From NCBI RefSeq assembly GCF_003234115.2, contig NZ_CP126251.1:62001-126000 (forward strand): 64,000 nucleotides of DNA, read 5' to 3'. The stretch comes from Curtobacterium sp. MCPF17_002 (GTDB lineage Bacteria; Actinomycetota; Actinomycetes; Actinomycetales; Microbacteriaceae). Shown one piece after another: positions 8,078 to 16,564 of the stretch. The number at the start of each line of letters is the position of its first letter. Within the stretch, counting starts at the first letter, position 1. The notes beneath the pieces were generated by a model. That model worked only from the letters and a program-made list of their open reading frames with translations, did not search any database and was not told the DNA's origin. The translations under genes were made by a program, and so were the position numbers.

Positions 8078-9070
8078 ATGTCCCACGCTAACGCTGCGCT
8101 GACACCGCGCGCGCGTCTCCGGCTCGCGCGCCTCATCGTCGAGGATGGCTGGCCCATCCGACACGCAGCCGTGTTCTTCCACGTGTCCTGGCCGACGGCG
8201 AAGCGGTGGGCCGATCGGTACGCGGCAATGGGCGAGGCCGGCATGCAGGACCGGTCCTCTCGACCACACCGATCGCCGAACCGCACCCAACAAGCGCTCG
8301 TGAAACAGATCGTCGGACTCCGCTGGCGCAAACGGCTGGGGCCTGTCGCTATCGGCGGACGCCTGGGCATGCCGGCGTCCACGGTGCATGCCGTGCTGAC
8401 ACGGTGCCGGGTCAACCGGCTGCACCACATCGACGTCCGGACCGGGGAGCAGGTGCGCCGATACGAGCACGAGTATCCCGGCTCGATGATCCACGTCGAC
8501 GTGAAGAAGCTCGGCAACATCCCTGACGGCGGCGGATGGCGCTTCGTCGGCCGAGCCCAGGGCGGGAAGAACCGAGCAGCGACTCCAGGGACAGGCCGCA
8601 GCAAGTACCGCGGAGTCCTCGTCGGAACTGCGTTCGTGCACACCGTCATCGACGACCACTCCCGCGTCGCCTACGCCGAGATCCACGAAGACGAGAAAGC
8701 GGTCACCGCGATCGGGGTGCTCCGCCGCGCGGTGTCGTGGTTCGCAGCTCGCGGCGTCCGAGTCGAACGCGTTCTCTCCGACAACGGGTCGGCTTACAAA
8801 TCCCACGCCTGGCGTGATGCTTGCACCGAGCTCGGGATCACTCCGAAAAAGACCCGCCCATACCGGCCACAAACGAACGGCAAGATCGAGCGATTCCACC
8901 GCACACTCGCCGACGGATGGGCATTCTCACGCCACTACCCGACCGAAGCTGCACGCAGGAACGCGCTCCCGGGATGGCTGCATCACTACAATCACCACCG
9001 GCCCCACACCGCCATCGGGAACCGGTCACCCATCACACGATTGACCAACGTCCCTGGGCAGTACACCTAG
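8078..9070 (+). CDS. IS481-family transposase
   Basis: 330 aa. An N-terminal helix-turn-helix (LIVEDGWPIRHAAVFFHVSW, then TAKRWADRYA) is followed by a DDE integrase core: Asp in MIHVDVKKLG, Asp in LSDNGSAYKSHAW, and Glu in QTNGKIERFHRTL. Length and motif order fit IS481 transposases, and no frameshift is seen. The ATG has a strong GGAGG 6-8 bases upstream. The reading frame runs through the right inverted repeat and stops at TAG 9068-9070, which lies outside the element in the duplicated target, so the stop codon is borrowed from the host. Confidence 0.95.
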   Translation: MSHANAALTPRARLRLARLIVEDGWPIRHAAVFFHVSWPTAKRWADRYAAMGEAGMQDRSSRPHRSPNRTQQALVKQIVGLRWRKRLGPVAIGGRLGMPASTVHAVLTRCRVNRLHHIDVRTGEQVRRYEHEYPGSMIHVDVKKLGNIPDGGGWRFVGRAQGGKNRAATPGTGRSKYRGVLVGTAFVHTVIDDHSRVAYAEIHEDEKAVTAIGVLRRAVSWFAARGVRVERVLSDNGSAYKSHAWRDACTELGITPKKTRPYRPQTNGKIERFHRTLADGWAFSRHYPTEAARRNALPGWLHHYNHHRPHTAIGNRSPITRLTNVPGQYT

Positions 9071-10191
9071 ACCCGCACTGGCGTCGGCTGCAGGGCGTCG
9101 AGTTCGGGTGCCGCATCGCCGAGGATCCTCCGTGCGAGCGCGTCGCCGAGGAGCGGACCCATCGTGAGTCCGGCCGCGCCGTAGCCGGTCGCGACGAAGA
9201 GCCCCTCGTGCCCGGGAACCGCGCCGACGATCGGCATGGCGTCGTCGGCGAGCGGACGGAGACCGACGCGGGTCTCCAGGACCGTGGCGTCGGCGAGGCC
9301 CGGCGCGATCGACAGGGCATCCCGCAGGACCTGCAGTTGCCCGGCCGCCGTGACCCGGGCGTCGAAGCCGCTGCCGGTCTCACGGGTGGCCCCGACGGCG
9401 ACGCGGGAACCGTCGAACGCCACGAGGTAGTGGTGGGACAGCGGGTGCACCGACGGCCAGTGGGTGGTGTCGACGCCGGGGAGCGTGAGGTGCGTGATCT
9501 GCCCACGCTGCGGCGCGACCGGGATCCGCAGCCCGAGCGCGCCGAGCAGGCCGTTCGTCCACGCGCCCCCCGCGAGGACGACGGCGTCGGCCTCGAGCAC
9601 GTCCCCGTCCACCCGCACCCGGCCGTCGTCCTGCAGGGTGGCGTGGCCCCGACGACGTCCGCCGCCGAGCCGTTCCCCGGCGTCGAGCAGCGCATCCCGC
9701 ACCGTGCGACCGTCGACACGTCCGCCGCCCTCGATCCAGAGGGCGTCGAGCCCCTCCGCGAGCGGCGGGAACAGCTCGCGGGCACGGGCACCGCCGACGC
9801 GTTCGACCCGACCGACGACGTCCGGCTCGGCCGCGCGCCGGCGCTCCACCCGCGCCTCGGCAGCGTCGACCTCGGCCGGGTCCGCGTTCACCACGAGCGC
9901 CCCGCTCCGACGGTGGTCGGTGCGGGTGACACCGACCTCGGCGAGCCGTGCCAGGACCTCCGGCCAGAACGCTGCACCGCGTACGTACAGGTCCGCGAAG
10001 GGTCCGTCGATCGCCGACGACCACGGCTGCAGGATGCCGGCGCTCGCCGCGGTCGCCTGGCCCGTGGCCCCGTCGTCCACCAGCACGACGTCCACTCCTC
10101 GGCGAGCCAGGGCGAAGAAGGTGGCGGCGCCGGCGATGCCCGACCCGATGACGACGGCGGAACGTGACTCCATCCCATGATTGTCGGGCAT
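9067..10191 (-). CDS. FAD-dependent oxidoreductase, DAO family (glycine/D-amino acid oxidase-like)
   Basis: 374 aa. The N-terminus has the dinucleotide-binding fold SAVVIGSGIAGAATFFALARR and an acidic strand end (VVLVDDG). The C-terminus has LRPLADDAMPIVG and GLFVATGYGAAGLTMGP, the typical FAD-closing block of DAO-family enzymes. They oxidise amines or amino acids with release of hydrogen peroxide or transfer to an acceptor. The substrate is not clear. The ATG at 10191 has AGGACGGGG directly upstream; a second ATG at 10173 is less likely. Its stop is the CTA of the CCTAGA target copy at 9066-9071, so before the IS arrived it overlapped the convergent acetyltransferase gene by CTAG. Confidence 0.85.
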   Translation of the reverse strand: MPDNHGMESRSAVVIGSGIAGAATFFALARRGVDVVLVDDGATGQATAASAGILQPWSSAIDGPFADLYVRGAAFWPEVLARLAEVGVTRTDHRRSGALVVNADPAEVDAAEARVERRRAAEPDVVGRVERVGGARARELFPPLAEGLDALWIEGGGRVDGRTVRDALLDAGERLGGGRRRGHATLQDDGRVRVDGDVLEADAVVLAGGAWTNGLLGALGLRIPVAPQRGQITHLTLPGVDTTHWPSVHPLSHHYLVAFDGSRVAVGATRETGSGFDARVTAAGQLQVLRDALSIAPGLADATVLETRVGLRPLADDAMPIVGAVPGHEGLFVATGYGAAGLTMGPLLGDALARRILGDAAPELDALQPTPVRV

Positions 10192-10322
10192 CCCCGTCCT
10201 GGGGGTTGACCCTCGTGCGGAGCGCTCCGCACACTGTGTTGCGCCGAGCCGAGGGGGCTCGGTGCTCGACCACCGTCCGGATCACCGTCCGGACGGCCGT
10301 CTTCGTCAGGGGAGTCATCATC

Positions 10323-11303
10323 GTGCGGACGTCGTCCGTGACCGCAGGGGCGGTCGCACTCGGGATCGCGCTGGTCGCGGTCCTCACCTCGACCGGGGGG
10401 ACGTCGGCGGAAGCCGCACCGTCGTGCCGCGGGGACCGGATCAGCGTCGCCGACCTCGCGACCGGCTGCGCCGTGTCCTCCGGCACCGTCGTGCTGTCCG
10501 ACGGCCGCCGCTTCGCCGTCCCCGCGCCCGGCACCACGGTGTCCGCGATGCCGGTGGCCGCGGCCGGAGCCGCTGACCACGGCGACGTGTCGATCACGAA
10601 CACGGGCCGCACCGGCCTCGCGGTGCGCGTCGACGACGTCTGGAAGGGTGCCGCCGCAGCCGTGCGACAGGAGCGGAACGCCGTCCGCGGGCGCCTGGCG
10701 GTCACGCCGCAGGCCGCGACCACGACGACGGCCGCGAAGCCCTCGAGCTGCACGAACAAGACGTACTCGCGGCTGGGCTTCCGGTGGTCCGCACCGGTCA
10801 CCTGGAGCTACAACCCAGCCGGCCAGAAGGTGTCCGGCGCCTCGTCCATCCGCGCGGGAGCGGACGCGTGGACGGGTGCCATCGCCTCCTGCGGCAAGAA
10901 GGTCACCACGACCGCGGGTGAGCGCCTCGCGGGCAACACCACGCAGGCGATCGGCGTCACCTCGGCCGGTGGGTGCGGCAAGTCGAGCGGCGCGAGCGTC
11001 GTCGGCTGGGGCTCGCTGCCGTCCGGCACCCTCGCCGTCACGTGCGTCTGGTCGCGGTCGGGTGCAGCGGTCGAGATCGACCAGCGGTACACGACAGGAC
11101 AGCAGTGGAACACCGCCACGACCTGCTCGGGAGCCCGCTTCGACCTGCGCGGTGTCGCCACGCACGAGTGGGGGCACGCGTTCGGGCTGGGGCACACCGC
11201 GCAGAACAGCGGCCTCGTCATGAAGCCGGCGTCGACGACCTGCGAGACGGGGCAGCGCACGCTCGGGCTCGGCGACGTGGTGGGCATCGACGCGGTCTAC
11301 TGA
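10323..11303 (+). CDS. Secreted matrixin-like zinc metalloprotease
   Basis: 326 aa from a GTG preceded by AGGGGAG. A signal peptide is visible: short basic start, hydrophobic core (AGAVALGIALVAVLTS), cut near AEA-AP. After an unrecognised N-terminal region the catalytic block HEWGHAFGLGH gives zinc ligands His281, His285 and His291 with Glu282. It is followed by SGLVMKP, the Met-turn of metzincins. Several Cys in the mature part could form disulfides. It should act outside the cell on proteins. The frame opens further upstream, but those codons overlap the divergent oxidase promoter and lack a signal sequence. Confidence 0.85.
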   Translation: MRTSSVTAGAVALGIALVAVLTSTGGTSAEAAPSCRGDRISVADLATGCAVSSGTVVLSDGRRFAVPAPGTTVSAMPVAAAGAADHGDVSITNTGRTGLAVRVDDVWKGAAAAVRQERNAVRGRLAVTPQAATTTTAAKPSSCTNKTYSRLGFRWSAPVTWSYNPAGQKVSGASSIRAGADAWTGAIASCGKKVTTTAGERLAGNTTQAIGVTSAGGCGKSSGASVVGWGSLPSGTLAVTCVWSRSGAAVEIDQRYTTGQQWNTATTCSGARFDLRGVATHEWGHAFGLGHTAQNSGLVMKPASTTCETGQRTLGLGDVVGIDAVY

Positions 11304-11444
11304 CGCGGCGGGCTCGCGGTGCGGTGCGCGCGGTGGGCGTTGGTGAGGAGGTGACCGCCCACCGCACGCCACCCGTCCCACGGGACCGCTCACCCGGCCG
11401 GCGGAGCGAGGGGCGTCGCATCGTGGATTCTCTAGGATCGACAC

Positions 11445-12161
11445 ATGTCGACGACCATGCCGGGCTTCGGGACGGAGCGCATCACGCAGCTCGGGCTGCG
11501 GGACCGTGTGTACGACCGGGTGCTCGAGGTCCTCATGGGACACGACGTCGAACCGGGCATGCGCCTGTCGATCGACGGACTCGCCCGCACGCTCGGGGTC
11601 TCACCGACTCCAGTGCGCGAAGCGCTCGTGCAGCTCGAACGGACCGGACTCGTCACGCGTGAGGCGAACAAGGGCTACCGGGTGTCCCCGCCGCTCGCCG
11701 GCGACCAGCTCGAAGCACTGTTCGACGCGCGGCTCATCGTGGAGAGCGGCGCCGTCGAGCTCGCGGCCCGGGGTGACGTCGACGCGCTGCGCGAGCGACT
11801 CCGGGCAGCGCTGACCGAGCAGTCGTCGATCGCCGAGGAGGTCTCGGCCGTCGGGGTCGAGGACGCGTCCGAGGAGCTGATGGCCCGGTTCTTCCGGAGC
11901 GACTGGCAGTTCCACCAGCTCATCTTCGACGCGACGCGGAACCCCTTCCTCGAGGAGATGTCCGAGATCATCACCACCCGGGTCCACCGGATGCGGCAGA
12001 TCATCGAGGGCGGCGGGGACGACACCGACCGTGCCGTGCACGAGCACCGCGCCGTGCTCGACGCGCTGGGCACGGGGCCGGCGGAAGCGGTCGCGGCGAT
12101 GCGGCACCACATCGACGCGGTGCGGGTGCGCTCACGGGCGGACGCGACGCACACCGGGTAG
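11445..12161 (+). CDS. GntR-family transcriptional regulator (FadR/FCD subfamily)
   Basis: 238 aa. An N-terminal winged helix (RLSIDGLARTLGVSPTPVRE, then ALVQLERTGLVTREANKGYRV) is followed by an all-helical FCD ligand domain with the metal-binding type residues in FDARLIVESGAV, DWQFHQLIFDAT and AVHEHRAVLDAL. FCD regulators sense organic acids or sugar acids. It lies directly upstream of, and points toward, the catabolic operon starting at 12263. The 18-bp palindrome at 12207-12224 in the gap is its likely operator, so it probably represses that operon until a pathway intermediate is present. Confidence 0.9.
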   Translation: MSTTMPGFGTERITQLGLRDRVYDRVLEVLMGHDVEPGMRLSIDGLARTLGVSPTPVREALVQLERTGLVTREANKGYRVSPPLAGDQLEALFDARLIVESGAVELAARGDVDALRERLRAALTEQSSIAEEVSAVGVEDASEELMARFFRSDWQFHQLIFDATRNPFLEEMSEIITTRVHRMRQIIEGGGDDTDRAVHEHRAVLDALGTGPAEAVAAMRHHIDAVRVRSRADATHTG

Positions 12162-12182
12162 ACACCAGATCACGCGCCTGGG

Positions 12183-12224
12183 TTGCGCTCGAGCATCGTG
12201 CGAGTATCTTTCCTATAGGAAAGA
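12183..12224 (+). promoter_or_regulatory. Promoter with overlapping 18-bp palindromic operator
   Basis: TTGCGC (12183-12188) and TATCTT (12205-12210) are spaced by 16 bases as -35 and -10 boxes. The perfect palindrome TCTTTCCTATAGGAAAGA covers 12207-12224, over the -10 box and likely start site. A dimer of the adjacent GntR/FCD protein bound here would block transcription of the operon at 12263. The palindrome is AT-rich against a high-GC background. Confidence 0.7.
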
Positions 12225-12262
12225 GGTTCACCGTCGAACCGCGACATGCAAGGGAGCATTCC

Positions 12263-13273
12263 GTGAGCAAACCACAGGACTGGGTCGACCAAGACTGGAA
12301 CCCCGCCAGCTGGACGTCGGACACGTGGCCGATCGCCACCTGCCTGCACGGGTTCCCGCCGGTGACGCGGGACGGCGTCGCCCTCCACGACGCCGACCCC
12401 GAGGTCTGGGACGAGGTCTTCGCGCAGGTCGAGGCGGTCGGGTTCTCGCTCGCCGAACTCGCCGACAGCCACATCCGCCCCGCCGACCTCGAGCGGTCCC
12501 GCCGTGACGAGCTGTTCGCCATCGCGAAGGACCACGGCGTCGGCATCCCGTCGGTGCACCTGCAGCGGAAGAGCGTCATCCAGCCCGGGCACGAGGAGGA
12601 CAACCTCGCGTACGCCCACCGCACGATCGACGCCGCGGCCGAGTGGGGCATGCAGGTCTTCTCCACCGGTCTGCACCAGCCGTTCAACGAGGACCAGCAA
12701 CGTGCCCTGTGGTTCTGGACCGCCCAGGGCCCGAAGGACCCGGACGACCCCGAGGTCTGGAACGCCGCCGTATCGCGGCTGCGCGAGCTCGGTGAGCACG
12801 CCGCCTCGGTCGGCCTGCCGATGGCCCTCGAGCTGTACGAGGACACCTACCTCGGCACCGCGGACAGCGCCGTGCGGCTCGTCGAGGAGATCGGTCTCGA
12901 CAACGTCGGCCTGAACGCCGACGTCGCGAACCTCATCCGCCTGCACCGTCCGGTGGAGGACTGGAAGGAGCTGTTCGCGAAGACCATGCCGTACACGAAC
13001 TACCTGCACGTGAAGAACTACACGCGTGACGAAGCGGGCGACGGGAGCTGGGCGACGAGCGTGCCGAGCACCATGGAGACCGGGCTCATCAACTACCGCC
13101 AGGTCCTCCGCGACGCCGTCGCCGACGGGTTCCGCGGCATCTTCATGACGGAGCAGTACGGCGGGGACAGCCTCGGCGTCTGCGCCACCAACCAGCAGTA
13201 CATCCGGTCGGTCCTCGCGACGACGAAGCTCGACGCGACGGCAGACACCACCACAGAAGGAGCAGTCCGATGA
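12263..13273 (+). CDS. TIM-barrel sugar isomerase/epimerase-like enzyme (xylose isomerase superfamily)
   Basis: 336 aa; GTG start with AAGGGAG upstream. The chain has the metal-site pattern of AP-endonuclease-2 type TIM barrels: Glu in MALELYEDTYLG, Asp in VGLNADVANLI, His in NYLHVKNYTRD and a late Glu in IFMTEQYGG. It is longer than many family members because of insertions such as HLQRKSVIQPGHEED. It is first in the operon. Possible reactions are isomerisation of a sugar acid or, by analogy with 3-oxo-isoapionate decarboxylases of the same fold, decarboxylation to an erythrulose-type ketose. The exact substrate cannot be read from sequence. ATGA overlap with the next gene. Confidence 0.75.
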   Translation: MSKPQDWVDQDWNPASWTSDTWPIATCLHGFPPVTRDGVALHDADPEVWDEVFAQVEAVGFSLAELADSHIRPADLERSRRDELFAIAKDHGVGIPSVHLQRKSVIQPGHEEDNLAYAHRTIDAAAEWGMQVFSTGLHQPFNEDQQRALWFWTAQGPKDPDDPEVWNAAVSRLRELGEHAASVGLPMALELYEDTYLGTADSAVRLVEEIGLDNVGLNADVANLIRLHRPVEDWKELFAKTMPYTNYLHVKNYTRDEAGDGSWATSVPSTMETGLINYRQVLRDAVADGFRGIFMTEQYGGDSLGVCATNQQYIRSVLATTKLDATADTTTEGAVR

Positions 13274-14223
13274 GCACCCTCGACATCGCCGTCGTCGGGT
13301 CCGGCTACATGGGCGGCGGGATCGCCCAGGTCCTCGCCCTCGCCGGCCACACCGTCCGCATCGCCGACGTCTCGGCCGAGATCGCCCAGCAGAACCTCGA
13401 GCGGCTGCTCGGGGAGACCGCGCAGTTCGTCGCCGACGGCCTCTTCCCCGAGGACGCGGTCGAGCGGGTCCGCGCACACCTCACCGCCGCGGAGTCGATC
13501 GAGGCAGCGGTCGCCGAGGCCGACTTCATCGAGGAGGCCGTCCCCGAGAAGCTCGAGATCAAGCACGCGACCCTCCGCCGCATCAGCGAGGCCGCCCGCC
13601 CCGACGCGGTGATCGGCTCGAACACCTCGACGATCCTGATCGAGTCGCTGGCCGAGGCGGTCGTGGGCCCGGAGCGGTTCCTCGGCGTGCACTTCTCGAA
13701 CCCGGCACCGTTCATCCCCGGCGTCGAGCTCATCCCGCACCCGACCACCAACGAGCACGCGATCGAGGTCGGCGAGATCGTCGTCGCCGCGACCGGCAAG
13801 CAGTCGGCGCGGGTGAAGGACTCGACGGGGTTCGTCCTGAACCGCCTGCAGTACGCGCTGTTCGAGGAGGCCACGAAGATCGCCGACGAGGGCATCGCGA
13901 GCCCCGACGACATCGACACCATCGTGCGCACCACGTTCGGGTTCCGCCTGCCGTTCTTCGGGCCGTTCGCGATCGCCGACATGGCCGGCCTCGACGTCTA
14001 CGCGTTCTGCTTCGAGTCGCTGCAGACCCGCTGGCCCGAGCGCTTCGCGACCCCGGCGTCGCTGCAGCAGCACGTCGACGCGGGCGAGCTCGGCACGAAG
14101 TCAGGCGCCGGGTACCTCGAGGTGCCCGCCGACCGCACGCCGGAACTCGTCGCCTACCGGAACAAGGCCTACGTCGCGATGCAGAAGCTCCTCGACGAGC
14201 TCGGCCCGGCGCCGATCCACTGA
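13270..14223 (+). CDS. 3-hydroxyacyl-CoA dehydrogenase-fold NAD-dependent dehydrogenase
   Basis: 317 aa. The Rossmann motif is VVGSGYMGGGIAQVLALAGH, then a central VLGVHFSNP-like segment (FLGVHFSNPAPFIPGVELI) and a C-terminal helical domain (PFFGPFAIADMAGLDVYAF). Members of this fold also oxidise sugar acids, for example L-gulonate 3-dehydrogenase. No acyl-CoA enzyme is nearby, so a hydroxy-acid sugar substrate is more likely than an acyl-CoA. It starts inside the stop of the TIM-barrel gene (ATGA) and is followed by an SDR after 25 bases, so the three oxidise or isomerise steps are expected to be co-expressed. Confidence 0.8.
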   Translation: MSTLDIAVVGSGYMGGGIAQVLALAGHTVRIADVSAEIAQQNLERLLGETAQFVADGLFPEDAVERVRAHLTAAESIEAAVAEADFIEEAVPEKLEIKHATLRRISEAARPDAVIGSNTSTILIESLAEAVVGPERFLGVHFSNPAPFIPGVELIPHPTTNEHAIEVGEIVVAATGKQSARVKDSTGFVLNRLQYALFEEATKIADEGIASPDDIDTIVRTTFGFRLPFFGPFAIADMAGLDVYAFCFESLQTRWPERFATPASLQQHVDAGELGTKSGAGYLEVPADRTPELVAYRNKAYVAMQKLLDELGPAPIH

Positions 14224-14248
14224 CCCGACCACGACGAGGGAGTCGAAC

Positions 14249-15010
14249 ATGAGCAACCAGGAACGCACCGTCGTCCTCACCGGCGCGGCCTCGCCCCGTG
14301 GGATCGGCCGGGCCACCGCCCACCACCTCGCCGAGGCCGGTTGGAACGTCGGCATCATCGACCTCGACCAGACCGCGAGCGAGGCCGTCGCCGCCGAGAT
14401 CCGCGAGCAGCACGGCGTGCAGGCGGTCGGCGCCGGCGCGAACGTCGCCGACGAGGCCGCGGTCCGCGCGGCCTTCGACACGATCGAGGCGCAGCTGCCG
14501 ACCGTCGCTGCCCTCGTGAACCTGGCGGGTGTCTCGTCGGCGCACGCCTACCTCGACCTGCCCGAGGGGGAGTGGCACCGCGTGCTGTCGATCAACCTCG
14601 ACGGCGTGCACTTCGCGAGCCTGCGGGCGGCGGAGTCGATGGTGCACAACGGCTACGGGCGCATCGTCAACCTGTCGTCGGTCTCCGCCCAGCGTGGCGG
14701 CGGCACCTTCAGCAAGACGCCGTACACCGTGGCGAAGGCCGGCGTGATCGGACTGACCCGCGGCCTCGCCCGCGAGCTCGGGCCGAAGGGAGTGACCGTG
14801 AACGCGATCGCTCCCGGGCCGATCGACACCGACATCATGGGCGGCACCCTGTCCGAGGAGCGGAAGGTCGAGATGGCCGCCGACGGGGTCCTGCCCCGGA
14901 TCGGGACGCCGCGCGACATCGCCGCGGCGATCGCGTACCTCATCGGCGAGGACGCCGGCTTCGTCACGGGCCAGACGCTCAACGTCGACGGTGGCCTCTA
15001 CATGCACTAG
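14249..15010 (+). CDS. Short-chain dehydrogenase/reductase (polyol or sugar-acid type)
   Basis: 253 aa with a full classical SDR pattern: TGAASPRGIGRATAHHLAEA, NLAGVSS (in place of NNAG), the catalytic Ser in IVNLSSVSAQ, and YTVAKAG giving YxxxK, then GPIDTDIM. The end SVNVDGGLYMH-like segment (LNVDGGLYMH) is typical. Redox of an alcohol group on a C4-C6 polyol or acid is likely from context. If the pathway starts from a threitol-type polyol, this would be the dehydrogenase that makes erythrulose. RBS GGGAG precedes the ATG. Confidence 0.85.
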   Translation: MSNQERTVVLTGAASPRGIGRATAHHLAEAGWNVGIIDLDQTASEAVAAEIREQHGVQAVGAGANVADEAAVRAAFDTIEAQLPTVAALVNLAGVSSAHAYLDLPEGEWHRVLSINLDGVHFASLRAAESMVHNGYGRIVNLSSVSAQRGGGTFSKTPYTVAKAGVIGLTRGLARELGPKGVTVNAIAPGPIDTDIMGGTLSEERKVEMAADGVLPRIGTPRDIAAAIAYLIGEDAGFVTGQTLNVDGGLYMH

Positions 15011-15053
15011 GGCCGACCACCCCGGATCGTGCGCCGTCCGCGCGACGCGATCC

Positions 15054-15118
15054 GTGCCTCCAGTCCGACAGCCCGACGGGTCGACAGCCCGACGGGTCGA
15101 CAGGCCGACAGGCCGACC
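15054..15118. repeat. Repeat half-site plus 16-bp tandem repeats
   Basis: The gap between the SDR and transporter genes holds GTGCCTCCAGTCCG (15054-15067), a half-copy of the dispersed palindrome. It continues into CGACAGCCCGACGGGT at 15066-15081, repeated at 15082-15097, and then degenerate CGACAGGC units. No gene is supported here. Confidence 0.65.
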
Positions 15119-15172
15119 GCCGGACACCCGGACAACCGTGAACCGCACCGTGCTCGCAAAGGAGCGAACCCC

Positions 15173-16564
15173 GTGTCACTACCCCCTGCCCCCGCGCTCG
15201 GATCGACCAACGATCCGGGCTTGAAGTCCGCCATCGGCAAGGCGACCAAGCACCTCATGCCGATGCTCGTCATCCTGTACTTCGTCGCGTTCCTCGACCG
15301 CACCAACGTCGGGTTCGCGGAAGAGGCCCTCCGCGTCGACCGCGGCATCTCCGACGCGGCCTTCGCGCTCGGCGCCGGCATCTTCTTCATCGGCTACGCC
15401 ATCTTCGAGATCCCGTCGAACCTGCTCCTCAAGCGGTTCGGTGCGCGCTTCTGGCTCGCCCGCATCGCGATCACGTGGGGCATCGTCGCCGCCCTGTTCG
15501 CCTTCACGACGAACGACACCATGTTCATCGTGCTGCGCTTCATCCTCGGTGTGACCGAGGCGGGCCTGTTCCCCGGCGTGATCATGTACCTGTCCGAGTG
15601 GTTCCCGAACAAGGTCCGCGTGCGGATGTTCGCGATCTTCTACCTGGCGCAGCCGTTCTCGCAGATGATCGGCGCACCGCTCTCCGGCGGGCTCATCAGC
15701 GTGGGCGACCAGGCGACCCCGTTCCACGGCTGGCAGGTGATGTTCGCCGGTGAGGGCATCCTCGCGGTGCTCGCCGGCATCGCGGCGCTGGTGTTCCTGA
15801 CGAACAGCCCGGACAAGGCGAAGTGGCTGGAGCCGGGGGAGAAGGCGTCGCTCACCGCGGCGATGGCCCGCGAGGACACCGCCCGCAGCGAGGACGGCCC
15901 GAAGGGCATCTGGAAGGCGATGGCGAGCGGCCGCGTCTGGTACTTCACGATCATCTACTTCTGCCTGCAGGTCGCCGTGTACGGCACGACGTTCTACCTG
16001 CCGCAGCAGGTGTCCTCGCTCCTCGGGCAGGACGTCGGCTGGCAGGTCGGCCTGGTCACCGCGATCCCGTGGCTCGTCGGGCTCGTCGCCTGCTACCTCG
16101 TCGGTTCGCGGGCGGACACCGTCGGTCGCCGTCGTCGTTGGGGCACCTGGTTCTACATCACCACCGGGCTGTCGATCCTCGGGTCGGCGTGGGCCGGCGC
16201 GAACGGGCAACCGATCCTCGGCATCCTCTTCATCACCCTGGCGGTCGCGAGCTTCCTGGCGGTGGGACCGATCACCTGGGCCTACCCGACGGCGTTCCTC
16301 ACGGGCGCTGCGGCGGCGGCGGGCATCGGTCTCATCAACTCGCTCGGCAACCTCGGCGGGTTCGTCGCCCCGATCATGCGCACCGCGATCAACGAGGTCG
16401 TCCCGACGGACAGCGGAGCGTTCGGCATCGTGTCGCTCGGAGTCCTGGCGTTCGTGGCCGCGGTGATGATCTTCTGTACGAAGTTCTTCCGCGGGGCGCG
16501 TGCGGACGAACTGCTCGACACCTCGCACGTCGCCACCGCCGACCGGAAGGAGACGGGCCGATGA
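15173..16564 (+). CDS. MFS transporter, anion:cation symporter (ACS) type
   Basis: 463 aa from GTG 15173 (AAGGAG upstream). About 12 membrane segments. The first carries MLVILYFVAFLDRTNVGFAE, and FIGYAIFEIPSNLLLKRFGAR follows, both hallmarks of the ACS family that takes up organic and sugar acids such as galactonate, tartrate and phthalate. This fits an acidic substrate for the surrounding operon rather than a neutral polyol. The stop overlaps the kinase start (ATGA). The open frame extends upstream to 15029, but that part runs through the tandem repeats and is not protein-like. Confidence 0.85.
   Translation: MSLPPAPALGSTNDPGLKSAIGKATKHLMPMLVILYFVAFLDRTNVGFAEEALRVDRGISDAAFALGAGIFFIGYAIFEIPSNLLLKRFGARFWLARIAITWGIVAALFAFTTNDTMFIVLRFILGVTEAGLFPGVIMYLSEWFPNKVRVRMFAIFYLAQPFSQMIGAPLSGGLISVGDQATPFHGWQVMFAGEGILAVLAGIAALVFLTNSPDKAKWLEPGEKASLTAAMAREDTARSEDGPKGIWKAMASGRVWYFTIIYFCLQVAVYGTTFYLPQQVSSLLGQDVGWQVGLVTAIPWLVGLVACYLVGSRADTVGRRRRWGTWFYITTGLSILGSAWAGANGQPILGILFITLAVASFLAVGPITWAYPTAFLTGAAAAAGIGLINSLGNLGGFVAPIMRTAINEVVPTDSGAFGIVSLGVLAFVAAVMIFCTKFFRGARADELLDTSHVATADRKETGR

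Larger units (their letters stand above)
7952..9071. mobile_element. Complete IS481-family insertion sequence with 6-bp target duplication
   Basis: The element spans 7958-9065 (1108 bp). Its ends are inverted repeats: 7958-7984 and the complement of 9039-9065 share the first 22 bases (TGTACTGCCCAGGGACGTTG and on) and 25 of 27 overall. It is flanked by the direct repeat CCTAGA at 7952-7957 and 9066-9071. One transposase gene fills it. Perfect target duplication and an open transposase frame point to a recent, possibly active insertion. Confidence 0.95.
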
